DNA of 43,111 nucleotides from positions 1-43,111 of the forward strand of contig NZ_FUIE01000058.1 of assembly GCF_900163625.1 (NCBI RefSeq), in the 5' to 3' direction. The position numbers and the translations under genes were made by a program. Positions 9,059-18,842 of the stretch are shown piece after piece. The notes beneath the pieces are model-generated. The model was not told the DNA's origin, searched no databases, and saw only the letters and a list, made by a program, of their open reading frames with translations. Origin of the DNA: Brevundimonas diminuta 3F5N (lineage in GTDB: Bacteria > Pseudomonadota > Alphaproteobacteria > Caulobacterales > Caulobacteraceae). Each line of letters starts with the position of its first letter. Position 1 is the first letter of the stretch.

Positions 9059-9286
9059 ATGGTCCCTCCGGCTGCATGAGCTGGCGCTACGGTTCCGACC
9101 ACATGACGTGCATCATCACCTCGCCCCTCAACTGACAAGATGGGAATCCGTTGCCCGAAGCGAAAGGGGCGGATTGTCCCAATTCGGCGGCGACCCCTGG
9201 CCGTTCACCGTGGCGGATTATCTAGCACAGATATTGTTGCTAATAAAGCGGACAGTTTGGCGCAGCCGCGACGCCGGGGCAGAGCG
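9059..9286 (-). promoter_or_regulatory. rpoH upstream region, candidate promoters
   Basis: This is the 228-bp gap between the pseudouridine synthase stop and rpoH. It contains an unusually AT-rich patch at about 9218-9250. On the minus strand that patch reads TAGATAAT (-10-like) after a weak -35, and it overlaps an imperfect inverted repeat (TAGCA...TGCTA, about 9224-9243). Nearer the gene, CCCATCT on the minus strand (about 9139-9145) resembles a sigma-32 -10 element, but I find no good CTTGAA -35. Two promoters would fit rpoH autoregulation; both are tentative. Confidence 0.25.
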
Positions 9287-10291
9287 TCAGAGCTCGGCCA
9301 GCAGGGCTTCCAGCCGTTGCATATCCTCTGGCGGGGCGGTTTCGAAGCGCAGCGCCTGGCCGGTGACGGGATGGACGAAGCCGAGGACGGCGGCGTGCAG
9401 GGCCTGGCGTTTCAGGCCGGACGCCTCGACGGCGGCGCGGACGGGGGCGGCGGGGCTGCCCGAGCCGTAGACGGGATCGCCGAGCAGGGGCGCGCCCTTG
9501 GACGCCATATGGACGCGGATCTGATGGGTGCGGCCGGTGTGCAGGGTGCAGGCGACGCGGGCCGCCAGGGGGGCGTTGGAGGCCTTGGCGGGGCGGCCGA
9601 ATGTCTGCTGAACCACATAGTCGGTGATGGCCTCGCGTCCGCCGGAGCGCAGCACGGCCATCTTCTTGCGGTCGCCGCTGGAACGGCCGATTTGGGTCTG
9701 GATGCGGCCTTTCTCGGGCGTGGGCGCGCCGCGCGTAAGGGCCACATAGGTGCGCTCGATGTCGTGGGTCGCGAACAGGGCGGACAGCCCTGCATGAGCG
9801 GGGTCGGACTTGGCGGCGACCATGACGCCGGAAGTGTCTTTGTCGAGGCGATGGACGATGCCGGGACGGGCCACGCCGCCGATGCCGGACAGGCTGTCGC
9901 CGCAGTGGGCCAGGAGGGCGTTGACCAGGGTGCCGGTCTCGCAGCCGGGCGCGGGGTGGGCGGCCATGCCGGGGGCCTTGTCGATGACGATCAGGTCGGC
10001 GTCCTCGAACAGGACGGTCAGAGGGATGACCTCGGGCTGAGGCGTGGCCGGGGCGACCGGCGGCAAGGCGACGGCATAGAGGCCAGGCTGGGTCTTGGCC
10101 GAGCCGTTGGAGATCGCCTGACCGTCGCGGGTGACGGCGCCTTCGGCCAACAGGGCCTGAAGCCGGGCGCGCGACAGGGTCGGGAAGGCCTCGGCCAGGG
10201 CCTTGTCCAGGCGCACGCCGGGGGCGTCGATGCGCGCGTTAAGCACGTCCGGCGTTTCGTCGTCTTCCATCAGCAAAGGTTCATCGGCCAT
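9287..10291 (-). CDS. RluA/RluD-family 23S rRNA pseudouridine synthase
   Basis: It isomerises specific uridines to pseudouridine in structured RNA, probably 23S rRNA. An S4 RNA-binding domain spans about residues 25-75 (RLDKALAEAFPTLSRARLQALL). The catalytic domain carries the signature HRLDKDTSG at 147-155, with catalytic D150, and the late motif HTGRTHQIRVHM. The product is 334 aa from ATG 10291 (MADEPLL). A GTG at 10306 would add five residues, and neither start has a strong Shine-Dalgarno, so the start is uncertain. The architecture fits RluD (U1911/1915/1917 in E. coli) better than RluA, but the target cannot be read from sequence alone. It lies upstream of rpoH on the same strand. Confidence 0.9.
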   Translation of the reverse strand: MADEPLLMEDDETPDVLNARIDAPGVRLDKALAEAFPTLSRARLQALLAEGAVTRDGQAISNGSAKTQPGLYAVALPPVAPATPQPEVIPLTVLFEDADLIVIDKAPGMAAHPAPGCETGTLVNALLAHCGDSLSGIGGVARPGIVHRLDKDTSGVMVAAKSDPAHAGLSALFATHDIERTYVALTRGAPTPEKGRIQTQIGRSSGDRKKMAVLRSGGREAITDYVVQQTFGRPAKASNAPLAARVACTLHTGRTHQIRVHMASKGAPLLGDPVYGSGSPAAPVRAAVEASGLKRQALHAAVLGFVHPVTGQALRFETAPPEDMQRLEALLAEL

Positions 10292-10364
10292 AGTGTGAAA
10301 TAGCACGGCTTGCGTGAAGAGGCGTCATCGGACCTCAGGCGCGGCCTGCTATGGAGAAGACTAA

Positions 10365-11003
10365 ATGAAGTTGCTCACCGCCGCCGTCATTGCGGTATCG
10401 AGCGTCGTCCTGTTGTCGGGCTGCGCCACGATGAGCGAAGGCCAATGCATGGTCGGCGACTGGGGCGGGCAGGGCTATCGCGATGGCGCGGAGGGGCGTC
10501 CGTCCAGCCGTCTGGATGACCACGCCAAGGCCTGCGCCAAGCACGGCGTCAGCCCGAACATGAGCGCCTATATGTCGGCGCGCGAGGACGGACTGCGGAC
10601 CTACTGCACCTGGGAGAACGGTTTCCGCGCGGGGCGTGCGGGCGGAACCTATCAGGGCGTCTGTTCCCCGGCGGAAGAGCGGGCCTTCGTGCCCGCGCAT
10701 CGCGACGGGCGACAGCTCTATGAGGTGGAGCAGGCGGTCTCTTCGGCCGAAAGCGCGCTGAACTCGGCGATCCGTCGCATCGAAAGCCGCGAGGACAAGC
10801 TGGACGCCAAGCGGCGCGAACTGCGTCAGGAAGGCCTGACCTCCGAAGAGCGCCAGCGTATCCGCAACCGCATTCGCGAGGTCGAGGGCGAACTGGACGA
10901 CGCGCATCGCGCCGCGCGCCGGGCCGAAGACGACCTGCGCTACGCCGAGGTCGAGCTGCGGGCGGTGCGACGCATGCTGGATGGCCGTTACGGCGTCTGG
11001 TGA
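10365..11003 (+). CDS. DUF2799-type lipoprotein with a coiled-coil C-terminus
   Basis: The 212-aa protein has a signal peptide and a lipobox L17-S18-G19-C20, so it is probably a membrane-anchored lipoprotein. The middle (about residues 25-110) has paired Gly/Asp/Cys-containing segments (GDWGGQGYRDGAEG, WENGFRAGRAGGTYQGVC) of the DUF2799 type. The C-terminal third (about 125-205) is charged and heptad-like, consistent with a long coiled coil. Function is unknown. It stands alone on the plus strand, divergent from the pseudouridine synthase and convergent with fba, with which it shares the hairpin at 11012-11042. ATG 10365 is preceded by a GGAGA Shine-Dalgarno. Confidence 0.75.
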   Translation: MKLLTAAVIAVSSVVLLSGCATMSEGQCMVGDWGGQGYRDGAEGRPSSRLDDHAKACAKHGVSPNMSAYMSAREDGLRTYCTWENGFRAGRAGGTYQGVCSPAEERAFVPAHRDGRQLYEVEQAVSSAESALNSAIRRIESREDKLDAKRRELRQEGLTSEERQRIRNRIREVEGELDDAHRAARRAEDDLRYAEVELRAVRRMLDGRYGVW

Positions 11004-11011
11004 ATATGAAG

Positions 11012-11042
11012 ACGCCCGCCTCCGGTCGACGGAGGCGGGCGT
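11012..11042 (+). terminator. Intrinsic terminator, probably bidirectional
   Basis: A perfect 13-bp stem (11012-11024 with 11030-11042) and 5-nt loop GTCGA lie between the convergent lipoprotein gene and fba. The plus-strand tail is TTTCAATCT and is only modestly T-rich. The position 8 bp after the lipoprotein stop supports a terminator. Confidence 0.75.
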
Positions 11043-11070
11043 TTCAATCTGATCAGACTGCGACCGGCGA

Positions 11071-12135
11071 TCAGCCGATGCGCGGGTCCAGTTCGCCGCC
11101 GGCGTAGCGCTTGGCCATCTGGGCCGTGGACAGCGGCTTGATCTTGGAGGCCATGCCTTCGCAGCCGAACTGCAGGTAGCGCTCCTGGCACAGCTTGCGC
11201 ATGGCTTCCTTGGCGGGCTTTAGATAGGCGCGGGGGTCGAACTCGCCCGGCTTCTCGGTCAGCAGCTTGCGGATGGCGCCGGTCATGGCCATGCGGTTGT
11301 CGGTGTCGATGTTCACCTTGCGCACGCCGTTCTTGATGCCGCGCTGGATTTCCTCGACTGGCACGCCCCAGGTCTGGGGCATCTGGCCGCCATAGGCGTT
11401 GATGATGTCCTGCAGGTCTTGCGGCACCGACGACGAGCCGTGCATCACCAGGTGGGTGTTGGGCAGGCGGCGGTGGATCTCCTCGATCACGTTCATGGCC
11501 AGGACTTCGCCGTCCGGCTTGCGCGTGAACTTATAGGCGCCGTGGCTGGTGCCCATGGCGATGGCCAGGGCGTCGACCTTGGTGGCCTTGACGAAGTCGA
11601 CGGCCTGATCCGGGTCGGTCAGCAGGGCCGAGTGGTCCAGCTTGCCCTCGAAGCCGTGGCCGTCTTCGGCCTCGCCCATGCCGGTCTCCAGCGAGCCCAG
11701 CACGCCCAGTTCGCCCTCGACCGAGACACCGCAGCTGTGGGCCATCTCGGTGACGCGGCGCGTCACTTCGACGTTGTATTCGTAGGAGGCGGGCGTCTTG
11801 GCGTCTTCTTCCAGCGAGCCGTCCATCATCACCGAGGTGAAGCCGTACTGGATGGCGGTGGCGCAGGTGGCCGGGCCGTTGCCGTGGTCCTGGTGCATAC
11901 AGACCGGGATGTGCGGATACAGTTCGGCCAGGGCGTCGATCAGCTTGGCCAGGACGACGTCGTTGGCGTAGGAGCGGGCGCCGCGCGAGGCCTGGATGAT
12001 GACCGGCGCATTCACGGCGTCGGCGGCCTCCATGATGGCCAGGCCCTGCTCCATGTTGTTGATGTTGTAGGCGGGCAGGCCGTAGTCGTGCTCCGCCGCG
12101 TGGTCGAGCAGTTGTCGCAGCGTGATGCGCGCCAT
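11071..12135 (-). CDS. fba: Class II fructose-1,6-bisphosphate aldolase
   Basis: It interconverts fructose-1,6-bisphosphate with DHAP and glyceraldehyde-3-phosphate using a divalent metal. The 354-aa protein belongs to the Calvin-cycle/type IIB-like subtype ([27 protein letters not shown]). The catalytic Asp and a metal-binding His are D83 and H84 in MHQDHGNG; later elements include [19 protein letters not shown] and HGSSSVP. ATG 12135 has an AGGAG Shine-Dalgarno. It is one of three neighbouring glycolytic genes on this strand, separated from pgk by a small plus-strand gene, so it probably has its own promoter in 12136-12292. Confidence 0.95.
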   Translation of the reverse strand: MARITLRQLLDHAAEHDYGLPAYNINNMEQGLAIMEAADAVNAPVIIQASRGARSYANDVVLAKLIDALAELYPHIPVCMHQDHGNGPATCATAIQYGFTSVMMDGSLEEDAKTPASYEYNVEVTRRVTEMAHSCGVSVEGELGVLGSLETGMGEAEDGHGFEGKLDHSALLTDPDQAVDFVKATKVDALAIAMGTSHGAYKFTRKPDGEVLAMNVIEEIHRRLPNTHLVMHGSSSVPQDLQDIINAYGGQMPQTWGVPVEEIQRGIKNGVRKVNIDTDNRMAMTGAIRKLLTEKPGEFDPRAYLKPAKEAMRKLCQERYLQFGCEGMASKIKPLSTAQMAKRYAGGELDPRIG

Positions 12136-12292
12136 GGGTAGTCTCCTGAACCAGATATGATTTTGCCCGAGGTCTTAGCCGTTCGAGCGGGGGAAGTCAC
12201 GCCGATGTGACAGGGCGCAAGCGTGGTGGACTTTGGACGCGCAGCCTCTAAGTGGACGCGACGCCTCGGGCGTGTCTGATCAAGGAGCGGCG

Positions 12293-12694
12293 ATGAGCCA
12301 GAACGATGATGCGCTGGATGAAGACGGCGGCGGTTTCGACGTCGACGACTGGTCGCGGCTGACGCCCTTCGCGGGCGCGGTGGCGACGCTGGACGACGTT
12401 CAGGCGGGCAAGGCCGTCTTCGCCCTGGGCGACACCGAAGAGGCGCGCGTCATCGACATGGAACTGCCCCAGCCGGTCATCTGGTGGGAAGACGACGGCG
12501 AACAGGCGGCTGTGATCGTTCAGGCCGAGGCCCATGTCGGGCCTGACGGCGAACTGATGGAAGTGCTGGGCCTGATCCTGCCCGACGGCGGCGGCGCGGT
12601 GGCCCTGCTGGACGACGTTGATCTGGTGGACGACACCGATCCGACGTGGCGCGATCTGGTCGCGCGGGCCGTCGATATGGACGGCGAAGACTGA
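12293..12694 (+). CDS. Small acidic protein of unknown function
   Basis: The 133-aa protein has a strong Shine-Dalgarno (AAGGAG at 12282-12287) before ATG 12293. It is very acidic (DDALDEDGGGFDVDDW at the N-terminus; DDVDLVDDTDPTWRDL near the end) with a predicted beta-rich middle (PQPVIWWEDDGEQAAVIVQAE). There is no signal peptide or membrane segment and I recognise no family. It sits alone between the divergent fba and the convergent pgk and ends in a clear intrinsic terminator. Codon use looks like its neighbours. That it is a real gene is likely from the Shine-Dalgarno and terminator; its function is unknown. Confidence 0.7.
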   Translation: MSQNDDALDEDGGGFDVDDWSRLTPFAGAVATLDDVQAGKAVFALGDTEEARVIDMELPQPVIWWEDDGEQAAVIVQAEAHVGPDGELMEVLGLILPDGGGAVALLDDVDLVDDTDPTWRDLVARAVDMDGED

Positions 12695-12711
12695 AGCTTC
12701 GGACATCAGGG

Positions 12712-12747
12712 GCGAGGGCTGCGAACAGCCCTCGCTTTGACGTTTTT
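12712..12747 (+). terminator. Intrinsic terminator after the acidic protein gene
   Basis: A 10-bp perfect stem (12712-12721 with 12726-12735) is closed by a CGAA tetraloop and followed by TTTGACGTTTTT. It lies 17 bp after the plus-strand stop and just before the pgk stop on the other strand. Confidence 0.85.
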
Positions 12748-13942
12748 AGGCGGCGCGCAGGGCTTCGACGCCCGGCAGAACCTTGCCTTCCATCCATTCC
12801 AGGAAGGCGCCGCCCGCGGTGGAGACGAAGGTCATGTCGTCGGCCGTGCCTGCGTGGTTCAGGGCTGCGACCGTGTCGCCGCCGCCGGCCACGGCGACCA
12901 GCTTGCCGGACTTGGCCAGTTCGGCGGCGTGCTTGGCGGCCTCGACCGTGGCCTTGTCGAAGGGCGGAACCTCGAACACGCCCAGCGGGCCGTTCCAGAT
13001 CAGGGTCTTCGACAGGTCCATGGCGCGGTTCAGGCGGGCGACCGTCTCCGGCCCGGCGTCCAGGATCAGGTCGTCGGCGACGATGCGGTCCAGAGCGCGG
13101 ACGCCCGATTCGATGCCCGGCTTGACGCCCTTGGCCACCACCACATCGACCGGCAGCAGCAGTTCGCAGCCCTGGCGGCGGGCTTCCTCGATGATCTCGC
13201 GGGCGGTGTCGGCCAGATCCTTTTCGCACAGCGAACCGCCGACATCGACGCCCTGGGCGAACAGGAAGGTGTTGGCCATGCCGCCGCCGATGGCCAGGTA
13301 GTCCAGCTTGGCGACCAGGTTCTTCAGCAGGTCCAGCTTGGTCGAGACCTTGGCCCCGCCGACGATGCCGATGACCGGCTTCTGCGGCGCGCCCAGTGCG
13401 GCGTCCAGCGCCTGAAGCTCACGCTTCATCGCCTCACCCGCATAGGCGGGCAACAGGCGGGCCAGACCCTCGGTCGAGGCGTGGGCGCGGTGCGCGGCCG
13501 AGAAGGCGTCGTTGACGTAGAGGTCGCCCAGTTCCGCCAGCTGTTGGGCGAAGGCGGGGTCGTTCTTTTCCTCGCCCTTGTGGAAGCGGACGTTCTCCAG
13601 CAGCAGCACGCCGCCCGCGTCCAGATCGGCCACGGCCGCCTTGGCGTCATCGCCCACGCAGTCGTCGGCGAAGCGGACGGGGCCGTGCAGCAGCAGTTCC
13701 AGCGGCTCGACCACAGGCTTCAGGCTCATCGACGGCACGCGCTCGCCCTTGGGACGGTCGAAGTGGGCCAGCAGGACGACCTTGGCGCCGGCTTCGCGCA
13801 GGCGGTGGATGGTCGGCAGGGCGGCCTTCAGTCGAGTGTCGTCGGTGACGTTCCCGTCCTCCATCGGCACGTTGAAGTCCACGCGGACCAGGGCGGCCTT
13901 GCCTGAAAGGTCGGAAACGTCGTCGAGGGTGCGGAAGGTCAT
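12746..13942 (-). CDS. pgk: Phosphoglycerate kinase
   Basis: It transfers phosphate from 1,3-bisphosphoglycerate to ADP in lower glycolysis, and runs in reverse in gluconeogenesis. The 398-aa protein has the N-domain signature VRVDFNVPM, substrate-binding [19 protein letters not shown] and [13 protein letters not shown]. The hinge and nucleotide-binding elements [21 protein letters not shown] and GGGDTVAAL are also present. Length is normal. It follows gap on the same strand after 114 nt, and a terminator-like hairpin in that gap (13993-14021) suggests partly separate expression. Confidence 0.97.
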   Translation of the reverse strand: MTFRTLDDVSDLSGKAALVRVDFNVPMEDGNVTDDTRLKAALPTIHRLREAGAKVVLLAHFDRPKGERVPSMSLKPVVEPLELLLHGPVRFADDCVGDDAKAAVADLDAGGVLLLENVRFHKGEEKNDPAFAQQLAELGDLYVNDAFSAAHRAHASTEGLARLLPAYAGEAMKRELQALDAALGAPQKPVIGIVGGAKVSTKLDLLKNLVAKLDYLAIGGGMANTFLFAQGVDVGGSLCEKDLADTAREIIEEARRQGCELLLPVDVVVAKGVKPGIESGVRALDRIVADDLILDAGPETVARLNRAMDLSKTLIWNGPLGVFEVPPFDKATVEAAKHAAELAKSGKLVAVAGGGDTVAALNHAGTADDMTFVSTAGGAFLEWMEGKVLPGVEALRAA

Positions 13943-13992
13943 CGGTGATCCGTCTTTTGATCTAGGGCGGCGAGCCCGTCGTCTTGAAACAA

Positions 13993-14021
13993 GGGGCTCT
14001 CAGCCGTTCGGCGAGAGCCCC
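13993..14021 (-). terminator. Terminator-like hairpin between gap and pgk
   Basis: Arms 13993-14001 and 14013-14021 (9 bp) pair, with an inner GCC/GGC extension and one bulged A. On the minus strand the stem is followed by TTGTTTC, a weak U-tract. It may attenuate read-through from gap into pgk. Confidence 0.5.
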
Positions 14022-14056
14022 TCATAGGTCAGCGGTCTGTCAGGCGCGAGGCCGGA

Positions 14057-15064
14057 TCAGAGGAACTTGGCCATCACCAAGGCGGTGTCGGCCATGCGGG
14101 TCGCGAAGCCCCACTCGTTGTCGTACCAGGTCAGGACGCGGGCCAGCTTGCCGTCGACGACCTGCGTCTGGGGCAGGGCGGCGGTCGAGGAGGCGGCGAC
14201 GTGGTTCAGGTCGATCGACACCAGCGGATCGGTGGTCGTGGCCAGGACGCCGTTCATCGGGCCGTTGGCGGCGGCCAGCAGGGCGGCGTTGATTTCCTCG
14301 ACCGTGACTTCGCGACCGGCGACGACCTTCAGGTCGACGACCGAGACGTTCGGGGTCGGGACGCGGATGGACGAGCCGTCCAGCTTGCCCTTCAGTTCCG
14401 GCAGGACCAGGCCTAGGGCCTTGGCGGCGCCGGTCGAGGTCGGGATCATGCTGAGGGCGGCGGCGCGGCCGCGGTACAGATCCTTGTGCATCGTATCCAG
14501 CGTCGGCTGGTCGCCGGTGTAGGCGTGGATGGTGGTCATGTAGCCACGCTCGATGCCGAACAGGTCGTGCAGCACCTTGGCCACCGGGGCCAGGGCGTTG
14601 GTCGTGCACGAGCCGTTGGACACGACGATGTCGTCGGCCGTCAGGGTCTCATGGTTGACCTTGAAGACGATGGTCTTGTCGGCGCCGTCGGCCGGGGCCG
14701 AGACCAGCACGCGCTTGGCGCCAGCCTTCAGGTGGGCCGAGGCCTTGTCCTTCGAGGTGAAGATGCCCGTGCATTCCAGGGCGATGTCCACTTTCAGCTC
14801 GGCGTGCGGCAGGTTGGCCGGGTCGCGCTCGGCCGTGACCTTGATCTTGCCGGCGCCGACGTCGATCCAGTCCTCGCCGGTCGTGACCGTGCCGGGGAAG
14901 CGGCCGTGCACCGAGTCATAGCGGAACAGGTGGGCGTTGGTCTCGACCGGGCCCAGGTCGTTGATCGCCACGACCTCGATGTCCTTGCGGCCGTGCTCGA
15001 CGATCGAGCGGAGGACGAGGCGGCCGATGCGGCCGAAGCCGTTGATGGCGACGCGAACGGTCAT
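14057..15064 (-). CDS. gap: Type I glyceraldehyde-3-phosphate dehydrogenase
   Basis: This NAD-dependent enzyme oxidises and phosphorylates glyceraldehyde-3-phosphate to 1,3-bisphosphoglycerate. The 335-aa protein has the Rossmann start [13 protein letters not shown] (residues 7-19), the active-site Cys at C153 and the C-terminal WYDNEWGF. The active-site motif reads SNGSCTTN, with Gly for the usual Ala. D36 in INDLG favours NAD. Its upstream region holds direct repeats (15143-15181) that may be operator half-sites. It is the first gene of the gap-pgk pair. Confidence 0.97.
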   Translation of the reverse strand: MTVRVAINGFGRIGRLVLRSIVEHGRKDIEVVAINDLGPVETNAHLFRYDSVHGRFPGTVTTGEDWIDVGAGKIKVTAERDPANLPHAELKVDIALECTGIFTSKDKASAHLKAGAKRVLVSAPADGADKTIVFKVNHETLTADDIVVSNGSCTTNALAPVAKVLHDLFGIERGYMTTIHAYTGDQPTLDTMHKDLYRGRAAALSMIPTSTGAAKALGLVLPELKGKLDGSSIRVPTPNVSVVDLKVVAGREVTVEEINAALLAAANGPMNGVLATTTDPLVSIDLNHVAASSTAALPQTQVVDGKLARVLTWYDNEWGFATRMADTALVMAKFL

Positions 15065-15142
15065 GGGGCGGGGTCTCCAGAGCAGGGGCGATTATGATGG
15101 GCGCCTTAGTGGGACGGAGCGCGCGCAGTTGCAACCCCGTCG

Positions 15143-15181
15143 CCGTAACAAGGCCCGTAACAAGATATGATCGCCTGTAAC
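15143..15181. promoter_or_regulatory. Repeated GTAAC half-sites upstream of gap
   Basis: CCGTAACAAG occurs at 15143-15152 and 15155-15164 (offset 12 bp), and a third GTAAC lies at 15177-15181. They are 79-117 bp upstream of the gap start. Direct repeats at about one helical turn suggest binding of a regulator of carbon metabolism. The regulator is not identifiable. Confidence 0.35.
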
Positions 15182-15204
15182 CGTCCGAGGACGGTCAAGC
15201 CGCC

Positions 15205-15459
15205 TCAGCAGCAGCGGAAGCCGCCGCCTTCGCCGAAACGCCGGGCTTCATGCAGGCGGAAGAAGGCGGTGCGGTCCAGCGGCTCCTGATCCGGGTGGGT
15301 GACGGCCGCATGGGCGACATAGGCGTCATAGTCCGGCTGGCCGATCATCAGCCCGGCGGTGCGGCGGGCGTCCTTGCCCCACCGCACCAGCGTATCCCGG
15401 CAGGCGCAGAGCAGGTCCGCGCCGCCGGTTGATGCCGAGGATGACGACGACCTAAGCAC
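15205..15459 (-). CDS. YbdD/YjiX-family small protein (DUF466)
   Basis: This 84-aa protein ends in the family's conserved region: LMIGQPDYDAYVAH, then HPDQEPLDRTAFF and a C-terminal Gly-rich stretch with paired cysteines (GGGFRCC). In enterobacteria such proteins are encoded directly after CstA/BtsT-type transporters, as here. The proposed GTG start at 15459 overlaps the cstA stop by 8 nt, implying translational coupling; a shorter start is possible because the first 20 residues are not family-like. The molecular role is unknown, although the genetic link to the transporter is strong. Confidence 0.85.
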   Translation of the reverse strand: MLRSSSSSASTGGADLLCACRDTLVRWGKDARRTAGLMIGQPDYDAYVAHAAVTHPDQEPLDRTAFFRLHEARRFGEGGGFRCC

Positions 15460-17539
15460 GGGCGATGTCCATGGCCTCGTCGGCCAGGGTCAGCTCATGC
15501 GCGGCCGGGGTCTCGACCACGGTCGGCTGGTCGGACTTCAACGCCTTGAGGCAGGCTCCGACGCCATAGACCACGACCGTCAACACCACGAACAGGAAGC
15601 CCGCGGTCAGCGCCGAGTTGACGTAGTCGTTGATGATGACCCGGTGCATGTCGCCGATGGTCTTGGCCGGGGCCAGGATGTCGCCGGCGGCCATGGCGTC
15701 CTGATACTTCCGCGCGTGGGCCAGGAAGCCGATCTTCACGTCGGGATGGAACAGCTTCTGCAGCCCCGCCGTGACCGTGCAGATCAGCAGCCAGACCGCG
15801 GGAACCGCCGTGGCCCAGGCGAACCTCTGCCGCTTCATCTTGAACAGGACGACCGTGCCCAGGATGAGGGCGACCGCCGCCAGCATCTGGTTGGCGATGC
15901 CGAACAGGGGCCACAGGCTGTTGATCCCGCCCAGGGGATCGACCACGCCGGTATAGAGGAAATAGCCCCACAGGCTGACCGTCAGGGCGGTGGCCACGAC
16001 GTTGCCGGTCCAGGACTGGGTCTGGCGCATCTTGGGCACGGCCATGCCCAGCAGGTCCTGGATCATGAAGCGGCAGACGCGGGTGCCCGCATCGACGGTG
16101 GTCAGGATGAACAGGGCCTCGAACAGGATGGCGAAGTGATACCAGAAGGCCATCATGGCCTTGCCGCCGATGACGCCCGACAGGATGTGCGCCATGCCGA
16201 CGGCCAGGGTCGGCGCCCCGCCCGCGCGCGACAGGATGGAGTGCTCGCCCACATCCTTGGCCAGTTGCTCCAACTCGGCCGGGGTGATGTGGAAGCCCCA
16301 CTGGGCCACGGCGGCGGCGGCCGATGCGGCGTTGTCGCCGATGACGGCGACCGGGCTGTTCATGGCGAAATAGACGGCCGGGTCCAGCACGGTGGCGGCG
16401 ATCAGGGCCATGATGGCCACGAAGCTTTCACACAGCATGGCGCCGTAGCCGATCAGCGGAATCTGGTTCTCGTTCTCCAGCAGCTTGGGCGTGGTGCCGG
16501 ACGAGATCAGGGCGTGAAAGCCGGACACGGCCCCGCAGGCGATGGTGATGAACAGGAAGGGGAACAGGGCGCCCGAGAAGACCGGCCCGGTCCCGTCGAT
16601 GAAGGGGGTGATGGCGGGCATCTGCACATGCGGCCGCACGATCAGTATGCCGATGGCCAGGGCGACGATGGCGCCGATCTTCAGGAAGGTGGACAGGTAG
16701 TCGCGCGGCGCCAGCAGCAGCCACACCGGAATGACCGAGGCGATGAAGCCATAGGCCATCATGGCCAGAGCCAGGGTCGTGCCCGACAGGGTGAAGGCCG
16801 GACCCCAGAACGGATCGGCCGCAATATGGCCGCCGCCGATGATGGCCAGGACCAGCAGCACCACGCCGATGACCGACACCTCGCCCACGCGACCCGGCCG
16901 CAGATAGCGGGTGTACAGGCCCATGAAGATGGCGATGGGAATGGTGGCGGCGACGGTGAAGGTGCCCCACGGGCTCTCGGCCAGGGCCTTGACCACCACC
17001 AGCGCCAGCACGGCCAGGATGATGACCATGATCATCAGCACCCCGACCTGGGCGATGACGCCGGGGATCGGACCCATTTCGGTGCGGACCATGTCGCCCA
17101 GCGAGCGGCCGTCGCGGCGGGTCGACATGAACAGGACGATCATGTCCTGCACGGCCCCGGCCACGACGGCGCCGACCAGAATCCACAGCACGCCGGGCAG
17201 ATAGCCCATCTGCGCCGCCAGCACCGGACCGACCAGCGGTCCCGCGCCCGCGATGGCTGCGAAGTGGTGGCCGAACAGCACGTTCCTGGGCGTCGGGACA
17301 TAATCCAGCCCGTCGTTGTGCCGGACGGCGGGCGTGGGCCGCCTTGCGTTCAGGCCCAGGACCTTTCCGGCCAGATAGCGGGCGTAGAAACGGTAGGCGA
17401 TGGCGTAGACGCACAGCGCCGCAACCACGATCCACACGGCGCTGATGCTTTCGCCCTGGTGCAGGGCGATGACGGCGAGGGACACGGCCCCCAGGATGGC
17501 GATGGCGCCGAATATCAGCGCCGTCTTGAGCTTGCCCAT
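15452..17539 (-). CDS. cstA: CstA-family carbon starvation transporter
   Basis: This polytopic inner-membrane protein of the CstA/BtsT family has relatives that import peptides or pyruvate under carbon limitation. The 695-aa product has many hydrophobic segments (probably 16 or more) and the family landmarks NDGLDYVPTPRNVLFGHHFAAIAGAGPLVGP (in pieces), QDMIVLFMSTRRDGRSL, CGAVSGFHALISSGTTPK and AMMAFWYHFAILFEALFILTTVDAGTR. I start it at ATG 17539 (MGKLKTAL), with a CGGAGGA Shine-Dalgarno about 10 nt upstream; a longer frame to 17611 adds basic residues unlike the family. The substrate cannot be told from sequence. It is followed by its small partner. Confidence 0.93.
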   Translation of the reverse strand: MGKLKTALIFGAIAILGAVSLAVIALHQGESISAVWIVVAALCVYAIAYRFYARYLAGKVLGLNARRPTPAVRHNDGLDYVPTPRNVLFGHHFAAIAGAGPLVGPVLAAQMGYLPGVLWILVGAVVAGAVQDMIVLFMSTRRDGRSLGDMVRTEMGPIPGVIAQVGVLMIMVIILAVLALVVVKALAESPWGTFTVAATIPIAIFMGLYTRYLRPGRVGEVSVIGVVLLVLAIIGGGHIAADPFWGPAFTLSGTTLALAMMAYGFIASVIPVWLLLAPRDYLSTFLKIGAIVALAIGILIVRPHVQMPAITPFIDGTGPVFSGALFPFLFITIACGAVSGFHALISSGTTPKLLENENQIPLIGYGAMLCESFVAIMALIAATVLDPAVYFAMNSPVAVIGDNAASAAAAVAQWGFHITPAELEQLAKDVGEHSILSRAGGAPTLAVGMAHILSGVIGGKAMMAFWYHFAILFEALFILTTVDAGTRVCRFMIQDLLGMAVPKMRQTQSWTGNVVATALTVSLWGYFLYTGVVDPLGGINSLWPLFGIANQMLAAVALILGTVVLFKMKRQRFAWATAVPAVWLLICTVTAGLQKLFHPDVKIGFLAHARKYQDAMAAGDILAPAKTIGDMHRVIINDYVNSALTAGFLFVVLTVVVYGVGACLKALKSDQPTVVETPAAHELTLADEAMDIARA

Positions 17540-17644
17540 GGCGAACGGTCCTCCGGGTCGACTGGGTGCGACCTTTCGCCTTTTTTGAACCTTAATCGCG
17601 CGCGGCGCCAATCGACAAAAGTCGAAGAAGCGGTGCGGGAGACG

Positions 17645-18838
17645 TCAGGGCTTCACCACCCGCACCTTGCCCGCCGCCTCGGTCGCGCGCTGGCGGGCTT
17701 CGTCGGTGTCCGCGCCGCGGGCCAGGGCCACGCCCATGCGGCGGCGTTCGAAGGCTTCGGGCTTGCCGAACAGGCGCAGGTCGGCGGTCGGGACCGACAG
17801 GGCTTCGGCCACGCCCTCAAACACCACGCCCTCGGCCTCCATCCCGCCGTAGATGACAGCGCTGGCGCCTGGCTCGCGCAAGGTCACGTCGACCGGCAGG
17901 CCCAGAATGGCGCGTGCGTGCAGGGCGAACTCGCTCATGACCTGCGTGGCCAGCGTCACCAGTCCGGTGTCGTGCGGACGCGGCGACACCTCCGAGAACC
18001 AGACCTCGTCGCCCTTCACGAACAGCTCGACGCCGAACACGCCGAGACCGCCCAGCGCCTCGGTCACCTTGGCGGCGATGGCCTGCGCCGCCTTCAGCGC
18101 GGCGGAGCTCATGGCCTGCGGCTGCCAGCTTTCGACATAGTCGCCCTTCTGCTGGCGGTGGCCGATGGGGGCGCAGAAGTCGGTGCGGATGGCGCCGTCA
18201 CGCAGCGATCGCACCGTCAGCAGGGTGATCTCATAGTCGAAGTCGATCCGCCCCTCGACGATGACGCAGCCGCCCGCGACCCGGCCGGACGCTTCTGCAT
18301 AGGCCCAGGCGTCGGCCACGCCCTCGGGGCCTTCGACATAGGACTGGCCCTTGCCCGAGGACGACATCACCGGCTTGACGAAGCAGGGGAAGCCCACGGC
18401 CTCGGCGCCCGCCGCCAGTTCCTCGGCCGAGACGGCGAAGGCGTAGGGGCTGGTCGGCAGGCCCAGCTCCTCGGCGGCCAGACGGCGGATGCCCTCGCGG
18501 TTCATGGTCAGTTGCGTCGCCCGCGCGGTGGGGATGACGCGGGCCAGACCTGCCGCCTCGATGCCGGCCAGGACGTCGGTGGCGATGGCCTCGATCTCAG
18601 GCACGATGATGTGCGGGGCTTCAGCCAGGATGACGCCGTTCAACACCTGGGCGTCGGTCATGGGGATGACGTGGCTGCGGTGCGCCACCTGCATGGCGGG
18701 GGCGTTGGCGTAGCGATCCACCGCGATCACCTCGGTGCCGAGGCGTTGCAGCTCGATCGCGACCTCCTTGCCCAGTTCGCCCGAGCCTAGCAGCATGACG
18801 CGCGTGGCGTGGTCGGTAAGCGGCGTGCCGATCTTCAT
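17645..18838 (-). CDS. purT: Formate-dependent GAR transformylase
   Basis: PurT makes formyl-GAR from GAR, ATP and formate at step 3 of purine synthesis, independently of the folate-using PurN. The 397-aa protein is an ATP-grasp enzyme. It has an N-terminal pre-ATP-grasp domain ([21 protein letters not shown]), the flexible ATP loop [14 protein letters not shown] and the metal-binding [10 protein letters not shown] motif. It is the last gene of a minus-strand run from tkt, starting 4 nt after the VOC gene. No purN is visible in the window. Use of formate ties purine synthesis to one-carbon excretion. Confidence 0.95.
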   Translation of the reverse strand: MKIGTPLTDHATRVMLLGSGELGKEVAIELQRLGTEVIAVDRYANAPAMQVAHRSHVIPMTDAQVLNGVILAEAPHIIVPEIEAIATDVLAGIEAAGLARVIPTARATQLTMNREGIRRLAAEELGLPTSPYAFAVSAEELAAGAEAVGFPCFVKPVMSSSGKGQSYVEGPEGVADAWAYAEASGRVAGGCVIVEGRIDFDYEITLLTVRSLRDGAIRTDFCAPIGHRQQKGDYVESWQPQAMSSAALKAAQAIAAKVTEALGGLGVFGVELFVKGDEVWFSEVSPRPHDTGLVTLATQVMSEFALHARAILGLPVDVTLREPGASAVIYGGMEAEGVVFEGVAEALSVPTADLRLFGKPEAFERRRMGVALARGADTDEARQRATEAAGKVRVVKP

Positions 18839-18842
18839 GGCG

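Noticed and set aside
9139..9160. Sigma-32 promoter for rpoH
   Set aside because: A CCCATCT -10-like box is present, but no CTTGAA-like -35 lies at the right distance, so I keep it only as a weak note.
15359..18790. Very long open frame antisense to cstA and purT on the plus strand
   Set aside because: Its His/Gln/Gly/Arg/Asp-rich, low-complexity translation is typical of antisense frames in high-GC DNA, and the opposite strand holds two clear genes.
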